Source: Muribaculaceae bacterium (GTDB taxonomy: Bacteria; Bacteroidota; Bacteroidia; Bacteroidales; Muribaculaceae). From it: DNA of 7,957 nucleotides. Of the stretch, positions 1-5,853 are shown one piece after another. A program made the translations under genes and the position numbers. Location of the stretch: assembly GCA_029062725.1 (NCBI GenBank), contig JAIDPP010000411.1:1-7957 (forward strand), read 5' to 3'. The notes beneath the pieces are model-generated. The model made no database searches and was not told the DNA's origin. It saw nothing but the letters and a program-made list of their open reading frames with translations. Numbering within the stretch: position 1 is the stretch's first letter; the number at the start of each line of letters is the position of its first letter.

Positions 1-154
1 CCTCTCACATAAGGCTTATCGGACGCTCATATAAGTAATTTTAATTTATTTTAACTTTATTTAATCTTTTTTAATTCCGTTTTTCTCTTTTCCGATATCT
101 ACCGCTTCCTCAGTTCATCACCTGAAGATATGGAGGCTTAAATCCGGGGCTTAC
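1..154. other. AT-rich intergenic stretch, no gene seen
   Basis: This stretch lies downstream of the small exported-protein gene on the minus strand. Positions about 35-90 are very rich in A and T (runs of ttaa and tttt) and hold no convincing reading frame. There is an 11-bp palindrome, ATAAGGCTTAT, at 9-19 and a short TTCA/TGAA dyad at 114-126. Neither is followed by a T-run that would make a clear intrinsic terminator on the minus strand, and no TAnnTTTG promoter box is seen on either strand. The palindrome could be part of a control region for a gene left of the window, but nothing here decides that. Confidence 0.5.
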
Positions 155-820
155 TTATTCGGCTCCCTGACGGTCAGCAGCGGTGATGGCGTTTGGTTCA
201 ACGCTCAGAAGAAGGATCAGACGCTCTCCTTCAGAATCATCGATGAGACGCATCGCCATGTAATTGTCGATATAGTCACCGCTTACCTCAAATAGATCGG
301 AGGTATAAGCGTTGGCGCCGAGGTCAATCCCCATCTTCTCGAAATCCTCAAGAAGCGACAAGCTGAAATCTCTTTGATCGAGACTCTCGGAATAGGGAAA
401 AAGGAAAAAGAATCCGTAATCACTGATCGAATCGTTTTCCAGACGGACGAGGGCCGATACATCGGGAGTCATTCCATTATATTCGATATTGTATCCGTCA
501 GCGGAGTCTAACCATAGACAGTTCTCCTCGCGGACGGGGGTCATGTTCATAACAGTCTCCGAAAGATCTATTGTTCCGGCGCTGCTGTTCACAGCCTCGA
601 TGGTGCCGTATGCTTTTGTAAGGAGGTCATGCCCCGATACCTGGATCGCTTCAGCTTCCTTGCCGCTGTTTTCCCGACTGCATCCTGCGCTGGGAATCAT
701 GGAGATTATATCAGCCGCTGTCATCTCCGAAAGGGAAACGGAGCCGGTGGCGTTCATAGTTAAAGCTCCTCCGAGGAGAGCGAGCGAGAGAAGGGCTGAT
801 TTTACAGTTGAAGCGTTCAT
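155..820 (-). CDS. Small acidic exported protein of unknown function
   Basis: I do not recognise this 221-residue protein. The N-terminus looks like a Sec signal peptide: a short polar stretch with one Lys (residue 7), a hydrophobic core at about 8-21, then a small-residue region (NATGS) where signal peptidase I could cut near residue 24. No lipobox is present; the first Cys is residue 47. The mature part is strongly acidic, has only two Cys (47 and 101, which could form a disulfide), and alternates predicted strand-like stretches, such as 136-142 (rich in Phe) and 200-207, with polar turns. No catalytic motif or named domain is visible. The ATG at 820 is preferred because it gives a complete signal peptide; a later Met at residue 22 would remove it. 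The gene stands alone, 237 bp beyond the PNGase-like gene on the same strand. No clear promoter is seen. It is likely a periplasmic or surface protein limited to close relatives. Confidence 0.75.
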   Translation of the reverse strand: MNASTVKSALLSLALLGGALTMNATGSVSLSEMTAADIISMIPSAGCSRENSGKEAEAIQVSGHDLLTKAYGTIEAVNSSAGTIDLSETVMNMTPVREENCLWLDSADGYNIEYNGMTPDVSALVRLENDSISDYGFFFLFPYSESLDQRDFSLSLLEDFEKMGIDLGANAYTSDLFEVSGDYIDNYMAMRLIDDSEGERLILLLSVEPNAITAADRQGAE

Positions 821-951
821 AGTATGTCAAAATAAAGATTGGTTTTCACTTTTATATTAACATAACCACACTGTAAACCGCTTTGTTTAGCACCGAAATG
901 TTAAAACCGGAATTTTACAACTATTTTCCGCATCTCTCTCCTAACTATAGG

Positions 952-1001
952 GGATATGAGGAACCGCCCCGGAGAATAATTCCTGAAGCGGTTCCCATTC
1001 C
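952..1001 (-). terminator. Long imperfect hairpin after the PNGase-like gene; possible terminator
   Basis: GGAACCGC at 960-967 pairs perfectly with GCGGTTCC at 988-995. The stem can be lengthened outward with two single-base bulges (ATG 956-958 with CAT 996-998, then GGA 952-954 with TCC 999-1001). The 20-nt loop holds a minor GGA/TCC pairing. It lies about 60 nt past the stop codon of the upstream minus-strand gene, so a role in ending or stabilising that transcript is plausible. No T-run follows on either strand, so it is not a canonical intrinsic terminator. The stem core is the same as in the secDF terminator. Confidence 0.5.
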
Positions 1002-1057
1002 TTCCAAAGCTAACACCTGATAAATCGGCGTTGGAGTGATATTTTTTAATTATCAAT

Positions 1058-2443
1058 TCAAAGCATCACCTTCTTTGCCACGGCGGTTCCGTCGGCAAAT
1101 TCGACGCATACCACGAATACACCGCTACCTGTGACATTAACCGGAATGTCGTTGGCGTTCCACTGACGCCATACCAATTCGCCTGCCACGGTATATACTT
1201 CGGCACATCTGACCTCGCTATCTCCTGCGATACGGATGAAACCATCCTGCAATACAATCGATCCTCCGTTACCGGCACCTTGAATCTCCTCTACTCCGGA
1301 GACTTCGATCTTACCCTCTGTAAGTCCCTGAAAATAGAGCGAAACCGGTATATCACCCTGCTTACCCTGGAATCTTGCAGACGGAACGCGTATCATCACC
1401 TTGTGTTCGCCCGCTTTATAAGCGCCCAGAGAGATAATACGGTTGTCAATAACATCACCGGGACACCAGTTGCTGAACGACTGCCATTCCTTATCGCTCA
1501 TTGCTGTTTTTCCATAGATAAGGTTTCCCTGAGTGTTATACTTCCGGAACGGCTCGCAGCTATCGCGGCCCGGACGGTATGTCAGGGCAAGTTCTCCATC
1601 CACATATACGAAATGCCAGCGACGGCTATATTCCTCCCCACCTGTGTTCGCTCCGTGGTTGCTGGTAATAAGCACAAGCTGAGCATCCTCCACATCGGTG
1701 GGGACATTGAAGGTATAGGTCTTGGTGGTCTTTCCCAGCGTGTCAGTTGCTTCTTTATGGTAATTGTTGAGATTGGCGCCGATATATTCCGGCTTCTTAA
1801 TTACGATCGGAACAAGCACGTTGCCTGTCGTGGGCGCGGCAGGAGAATCGGTCACTAACTCCAGATTCCCCGCGAATACATCGTTGCGATCAGCGCATCC
1901 CGCGATCTTCTTGTTGGCATCATAAGGGATTCCGAATACCTCGAGCTCAAGCCAGAAATCATGGACGTCACGCAGTTCGCGGTCGCGGAGAAGAGTGCTG
2001 AGATAGCTGATGTCGTATGTGTAGGGGACACTTGAAGGCTGCTTGTTCTTATTCATAAAGGGTGTGATGAAACGACCTATCTCGATACGTTGCGTTTCCG
2101 ACGGATTGTATTTCTCCGCTCCCTTCTTGGTGAGGGCGATGTTAATGTTGCCGATACGGTCATAGTTGTCGCAAAGAGCATCGATAACCACGTCAAGACG
2201 AAGCGTCTCCCCTATCTTGTCGAGTTGTTCGTCGCTGAGGCGTGTGGAATAGAGAGAGCAGGAATGACGGAGTATTCCATCCTGCAAGAGACTATCAGGG
2301 TTGTCCGCCATACGGTAACCATCATAAAACACCGCACCGTCATATATTCTGATGTGTGTCTCATCGGCTGCGGTTCCCTCGGCTTTGATATGGCTTCCGG
2401 TCATTGCGAGTAGAACGGCAAATAAAAGTAAGATTCTTTTCAT
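1058..2443 (-). CDS. Secreted PNGase F-family peptide N-glycosidase with type IX sorting domain
   Basis: The 461-residue protein resembles PNGase F, which cleaves N-linked glycans from the Asn of glycoproteins. A signal peptide covers about 1-21. The N-terminal PNGase F domain runs about 28-200 and contains CDNYDR (91-96) and EIGRFITPF (121-129), matching CDEWDR and EIGRFITPY in the Elizabethkingia enzyme. The C-terminal catalytic domain runs about 208-375 and contains GGEEYSRRWH (268-277) and NWCPG (325-329). By hand alignment the known catalytic residues D60 and E206 correspond to D95 and E271, while E118 becomes D162 and R248 becomes F323. The disulfide C231-C252 is kept as C296-C327; the other two are lost. 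Residues about 384-461 form a Por/type IX C-terminal sorting domain ending in GVFVVCVEFADGTAVAKKVML-like strands, implying outer-membrane export and surface anchoring or release. A Bacteroides-type promoter lies upstream. The fold assignment is firm; the activity is likely but not certain given the substitutions. Confidence 0.9.
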   Translation of the reverse strand: MKRILLLFAVLLAMTGSHIKAEGTAADETHIRIYDGAVFYDGYRMADNPDSLLQDGILRHSCSLYSTRLSDEQLDKIGETLRLDVVIDALCDNYDRIGNINIALTKKGAEKYNPSETQRIEIGRFITPFMNKNKQPSSVPYTYDISYLSTLLRDRELRDVHDFWLELEVFGIPYDANKKIAGCADRNDVFAGNLELVTDSPAAPTTGNVLVPIVIKKPEYIGANLNNYHKEATDTLGKTTKTYTFNVPTDVEDAQLVLITSNHGANTGGEEYSRRWHFVYVDGELALTYRPGRDSCEPFRKYNTQGNLIYGKTAMSDKEWQSFSNWCPGDVIDNRIISLGAYKAGEHKVMIRVPSARFQGKQGDIPVSLYFQGLTEGKIEVSGVEEIQGAGNGGSIVLQDGFIRIAGDSEVRCAEVYTVAGELVWRQWNANDIPVNVTGSGVFVVCVEFADGTAVAKKVML

Positions 2444-2512
2444 GATTGTAATTTTATGGCCCGGATTTATCGTTAGGATCCCTACTAAACCCTTCAGCCG
2501 TTATTAATGTCA

Positions 2513-2544
2513 CAAATTTAATAAAATAACATTGATTATGCAAT
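2513..2544 (-). promoter_or_regulatory. Bacteroides-type promoter of the PNGase-like gene
   Basis: Read on the minus strand, TAAATTTG (2520-2513) matches the Bacteroidetes -7 consensus TAnnTTTG exactly. ATTG (2544-2541), three of four bases of the -33 TTTG element, lies 20 bp upstream, which is the usual spacing. Transcription would begin near 2506 and leave a leader of roughly 60 nt before the ATG at 2443. No Shine-Dalgarno sequence is seen in that leader, as is usual in this phylum. Confidence 0.6.
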
Positions 2545-2602
2545 TTTATTATATTCCGTAATCTACTGTCCGGATACGACATCGCGATTCAAACGGGTTA
2601 TA

Positions 2603-2683
2603 GACCGAATATTGGGATTCATTCCCCTATATGACAAAAGGAACCGCCCGGGGGCGGTTCCTTAGTCTATATAATATTCGGTC
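2603..2683. repeat. 11-bp inverted repeat enclosing the secDF terminator
   Basis: GACCGAATATT at 2603-2613 is the exact reverse complement of AATATTCGGTC at 2673-2683. Between the arms lie a small GGGA/TCCC dyad (2614-2626), an imperfect TATATGAC/GTCTATATA pair (2628-2635 and 2665-2673), and the strong GC-rich terminator stem (2638-2663). The whole 81-bp unit can therefore fold as one long interrupted stem. It could be an extended terminator or messenger-end stabiliser, or a miniature repeat element. No clear target-site duplication is visible at its edges. Confidence 0.6.
2638..2663 (-). terminator. Rho-independent terminator of secDF
   Basis: Arms AAGGAACCGCC (2638-2648) and GGCGGTTCCTT (2653-2663) pair perfectly over 11 bp around a 4-nt loop. 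On the minus strand the stem is followed by further T residues (reading CCTTTTGTC), and it lies 24 nt past the secDF stop codon. On the plus strand the sequence after the stem (AGTC) lacks a T-run, so the minus strand is the natural direction. It separates secDF from the PNGase-like gene, which has its own promoter. Confidence 0.85.
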
Positions 2684-2686
2684 GGT

Positions 2687-5653
2687 TTATTTGAATCTGC
2701 GGTTGCCCTGAAGCACCGGCTTGCCGTCATTGTCGGCGCGGTTCTTCTCGATTTTACGGCGCATGATGCTGTAGGCGACGGGAGCCGCACAGTAGAGCGA
2801 GCAGAATGTACCTACTATCACACCGAAGATCATCGCGAATGTGAACGAACGGATTGTGTCGCCGCCAAGGAAGAAGATGCAGAGAAGCACGAGCAATGTC
2901 GAGAACGATGTCATTACTGTACGGCTCAGTGTCTGGTTAAGCGACTTGTTGAAGGTCTTGTATCGATCTTCCTTAGGATATACCTTCATCATCTCGCGGA
3001 TACGGTCGAACACAACCACGGTATCATTGATCTGATAACCGATGATGGTCAGCACAGCGGCGATAAACGACTGATCGATCTCCATAGAGAAGGGAAGGAA
3101 GCCCCAGCATACGGAGTAGAAGCCGATGATCAGGAAGGCGGTGAGCATAACAGCACAAAGCGCTCCCACTGAAAATGCGATGTTGCGGAAACGAAGAAGG
3201 ATATAGAGGAACATGCAGACAAGTGCGATGCTCACAGCCCAGATGGCATCACGCTTCATGTCGTCGGCCACTGACGGTCCCACCTTCTGGATCGAAATGA
3301 TACCGTGTGCCTCATCAGCCACGGCGAAGGCGTTCTCATCCATTGTCTTGCCATTGACTGTAAGCTCGTTCTTGAGTCCCTTATAGAGCAGATCGGCAAT
3401 CTCATTCTCTACATTTTCGCTCTCGTCTGCGATCTTGTAGTTGGTGGAGATACGAAGTTTGGAGGGATTGTCAATGTTGATGACCGATACCGAAACCGTC
3501 TTGTCGTTAGCCTCGTTCTGGAGGAGCTGAGTCAGATTGTCCTGTACAGCCTGACGATCAACATCCTTCTCGAACTGCACCACATAGTTACGACCGCCGG
3601 AGAAGTCGATACCCTGATTCATGCCGCGGATAGCAAGCGATGCGATTCCGATTACGATGAGGAATACCCATACGCTGGCAGCTCCCTTCCACTGGCCGAG
3701 GAAGTTGATCTTCGGATTGGTGAGGAAGTTGCGGCTAAGGGCTGTCGCGAAGTTCATATTGGCACAGCGGCCGTTCTTGGTGATAAGGTCAAATGCAATT
3801 CGGGTCAGGAAAACTGCTGTGAAGAATGAGCAGACAAGACCGATGATAAGGGTAGTCGCAAAACCCTTGATCGGGCCTGAACCGAAGATCAGCAGGATCA
3901 CACCGGTGATAACCGAAGTAAGGTTGGAGTCGAAGATCGCGGAGAACGCGTTGCTGTAACCCTCGGAGATCGCCTGACGCAGTTTCTTGCCATTCTTAAG
4001 CTCCTCTTTGGTACGCTCGAAGATAAGAACATTGGCATCCACAGCCATACCGAGAGCGAGCACGATACCGGCGATACCGGAAAGCGTGAGCACCGCCTGA
4101 AGCGACGCAAGGATACCGAGAGTGAAGTAGAGGTTGAGGATAAGTCCGACGTTAGCTACCAGACCGGGAATCCAGCCGTAGTAAGCCACCATCAGGATCA
4201 TAAGCAGCGCGATGGCCACGATAAAGGATATGAATCCCATCTGGATGGCCTCGGCGCCGAGGCTCGGACCGATTACGTTGTTGCTGACCACATCCACCTT
4301 AGCCGACATCTTACCCGACTTGAGAACGTTGGCGAGGTCGTTGGCCTCCTCGGGAGTGAAGCCGCCGGTGATCTGTGAGCTACCGCCCGTGATTTCGTTG
4401 TTTACGTTAGGGAAGGAATATACGTTATCGTCAAGCACGATGGCGATCGAGCGGCCGATGTTGTTGCGGGTGATGGTGGCCCATTCCTGCGCGCCACGGT
4501 CGCTCATCTTCATGTTGACCATGTTTCCCTGCATGTTGTCATATTCGGAAGAAGCCGAAGTGACGGCATCGCCTTCAAGCACTGCGTCGCCCTTGAGCGC
4601 TACAAGTTGCCAATAGCTTACGGTCTTGTCCTGGCCATTATCCTTTTTGAGCACGTTCCCCTTGGCGTCGGTCATGGGATATTCCACAGGCTTCACGGTC
4701 CAGAGGAGAGTGAGGTCGCTGGGGAGCATCTGCTTTGCCATCGGAGAGGCGAAGATAGAATCCACAAGCGCGCGCTGGCCTGCCTGAACCATACCAAGCA
4801 CGGGACTGCCCTGACGACCGCCGCCGAGAAGGGCGAGAACATTGACATGGTTCACGGTGTCCTGAGCCGCGTAAGCCTCCGCAAAGCGGTTGAGCTCATT
4901 TGCTATCTCGTTGTAGTTATAGACTTCGAAGAACTCGAGGTTGGCGCTTGATTTCAGAAGCTCGGTGACGCGCTCGGGTTCCTTGACGCCCGGCAGTTCA
5001 AGAAGGATCTGGCCGTTCTTGTCCTGAAGTTTCTGGATATTGGGAGCTACAACACCAAACTGGTCAATACGTGTGCGGAAGATATTGAAAGCCGCGTCAA
5101 CCTGACTGTTGATCTGCTGCTCGAGAGCCGCAACTACCTCCTGATTGGTAGCACCGCTCTTGAGATTGCCGAGAAATTCTCCCTCGCGCACGAAAAGGCC
5201 TGACATGACCCCGGGCTGAATCTGAGCGGCAAACTTGTTGATGAAATCCTTGTCGCTGCCTTTGGCGCCGCTTTCCTGGGCCTTGGCGATGGCGGCGTTG
5301 ATCTGCTTGAGCTGGGCCTCGCCTGAAGCATACTGGCGGAGGATGTCGGGAACCGAGATCTCAAGAACCACGTTCATACCGCCTTTAAGGTCAAGACCAA
5401 GTCCGACCTCCATCTTGCGCACCTGATTGTAGGTGTAGCCTAAATAGACTTTCTCTTTGTCGATCGAGTCGTTGAATTGCTTCAGACTCTGTTTGTAAAC
5501 ATCATTGGTCTCATCCGTGGTCTTTGCGATGGCAGCCGCATATTCCCTGGCTTTCTTTTCGTAATGGCTGGTCACGAAAGAGAAGGAGATATAAAAGCCG
5601 CATATCAAAACCAAGAGGATGGCAATGGTGCTGATAAACCCTTTGTTTTGCAT
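2687..5653 (-). CDS. secDF: Protein translocase subunit SecDF (SecD-SecF fusion)
   Basis: This 988-residue inner-membrane protein uses proton flow to pull proteins emerging from SecYEG to the periplasmic side. The SecD half has a first membrane helix at about 7-27, the GLGLDLKGG motif (84-92), a long periplasmic domain (about 95-460), and five helices at about 470-622 with GMAVDANVLIFER (535-547). The SecF half starts with a helix at about 660-677 and GIDFSGG (681-687), then a second periplasmic domain to about 795, and five helices to about 962 with NDTVVVFDRIRE (876-887). The proton-path residues of the Thermus protein (D340, D637, R671) fit D539, D877 and R911. The length suits the fused Bacteroidetes form, whose SecD periplasmic domain is larger than in E. 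coli. The reading frame is intact. The ATG at 5653 follows an A/C-rich leader without Shine-Dalgarno sequence, and a terminator follows the stop. yajC is not adjacent. This is a housekeeping gene. Confidence 0.98.
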   Translation of the reverse strand: MQNKGFISTIAILLVLICGFYISFSFVTSHYEKKAREYAAAIAKTTDETNDVYKQSLKQFNDSIDKEKVYLGYTYNQVRKMEVGLGLDLKGGMNVVLEISVPDILRQYASGEAQLKQINAAIAKAQESGAKGSDKDFINKFAAQIQPGVMSGLFVREGEFLGNLKSGATNQEVVAALEQQINSQVDAAFNIFRTRIDQFGVVAPNIQKLQDKNGQILLELPGVKEPERVTELLKSSANLEFFEVYNYNEIANELNRFAEAYAAQDTVNHVNVLALLGGGRQGSPVLGMVQAGQRALVDSIFASPMAKQMLPSDLTLLWTVKPVEYPMTDAKGNVLKKDNGQDKTVSYWQLVALKGDAVLEGDAVTSASSEYDNMQGNMVNMKMSDRGAQEWATITRNNIGRSIAIVLDDNVYSFPNVNNEITGGSSQITGGFTPEEANDLANVLKSGKMSAKVDVVSNNVIGPSLGAEAIQMGFISFIVAIALLMILMVAYYGWIPGLVANVGLILNLYFTLGILASLQAVLTLSGIAGIVLALGMAVDANVLIFERTKEELKNGKKLRQAISEGYSNAFSAIFDSNLTSVITGVILLIFGSGPIKGFATTLIIGLVCSFFTAVFLTRIAFDLITKNGRCANMNFATALSRNFLTNPKINFLGQWKGAASVWVFLIVIGIASLAIRGMNQGIDFSGGRNYVVQFEKDVDRQAVQDNLTQLLQNEANDKTVSVSVINIDNPSKLRISTNYKIADESENVENEIADLLYKGLKNELTVNGKTMDENAFAVADEAHGIISIQKVGPSVADDMKRDAIWAVSIALVCMFLYILLRFRNIAFSVGALCAVMLTAFLIIGFYSVCWGFLPFSMEIDQSFIAAVLTIIGYQINDTVVVFDRIREMMKVYPKEDRYKTFNKSLNQTLSRTVMTSFSTLLVLLCIFFLGGDTIRSFTFAMIFGVIVGTFCSLYCAAPVAYSIMRRKIEKNRADNDGKPVLQGNRRFK

Positions 5654-5694
5654 GTTTGTTGTTATTTGTTGTTGTTTAAATTATTTTCAGCTTG

Positions 5695-5702
5695 CAAATA
5701 TA
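5695..5702 (-). promoter_or_regulatory. -7 promoter box of secDF
   Basis: On the minus strand TATATTTG (5702-5695) matches TAnnTTTG exactly. The expected start of transcription near 5688 gives a leader of about 35 nt, made largely of AAC/ACA repeats (5654-5677), the kind of unstructured A-rich leader that helps translation start in Bacteroidetes. No good -33 TTTG is seen at the usual spacing; that place holds an A-rich tract (the A8 run at 5707-5714). Confidence 0.6.
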
Positions 5703-5753
5703 CGCCTTTTTTTTGAGGTTTTTAGTATTATTTCTTACAAATTTCTATTTTTT

Positions 5754-5805
5754 AATCCCGTTTCTCAATATTTTTCCTTATTTTTGAAATCCCGTTTGGT
5801 CGGGA
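5754..5805. repeat. Direct repeat AATCCCGTTT and small dyad at the lipoprotein gene promoter
   Basis: AATCCCGTTT occurs at 5754-5763 and again at 5788-5797, 34 bp apart. The second copy is also the left half of a TCCCG/CGGGA dyad (5790-5794 and 5801-5805). The two copies bracket the predicted -7 box at 5779-5786, which would suit a repressor or activator site, although chance or a local duplication in a low-complexity region is possible. Confidence 0.45.
5779..5786 (+). promoter_or_regulatory. -7 promoter box of the Ig-like lipoprotein gene
   Basis: TATTTTTG matches the Bacteroidetes TAnnTTTG consensus. Transcription would begin near 5793, about 60 nt before the preferred ATG at 5854 and only about 13 nt before the upstream ATG at 5806. 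No convincing -33 TTTG is found at 19-21 bp. The region is T-rich, so a chance match is possible. Confidence 0.5.
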
Positions 5806-5853
5806 ATGCGCTTTTTTAAACGTTTTTCCTCTATTTTTCATTTATTTCCGCAG

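Noticed and set aside
828..835. TTATTTTG on the minus strand as a -7 box for the small exported-protein gene
   Set aside because: It has one mismatch, lies only 7 nt from the ATG, and has no -33 TTTG at the expected distance, so the support is too weak.
871..890. Small TAAAC/GTTTA dyad upstream of the small exported-protein gene
   Set aside because: It has only five to six base pairs in an AT-rich region, which is expected by chance. It was not listed as an operator.
1280..1858. 192-residue plus-strand reading frame
   Set aside because: It lies entirely antisense to the PNGase F-like gene, whose protein has clear family motifs through this stretch. The antisense translation has no recognisable domain.
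3305..3829. 174-residue plus-strand reading frame inside secDF
   Set aside because: It is antisense to well-conserved SecF sequence (including the GIDFSGG region) and has no independent support.
5690..5790. Upstream arrest peptide or riboswitch controlling secDF
   Set aside because: The predicted leader is only about 35 nt and has no start-stop frame or structured element, so there is no room for one.
5619..5819. Short plus-strand frame across the secDF-lipoprotein intergenic region
   Set aside because: It overlaps the secDF start codon and both predicted promoters, and its Phe-rich translation only reflects the T-rich DNA.
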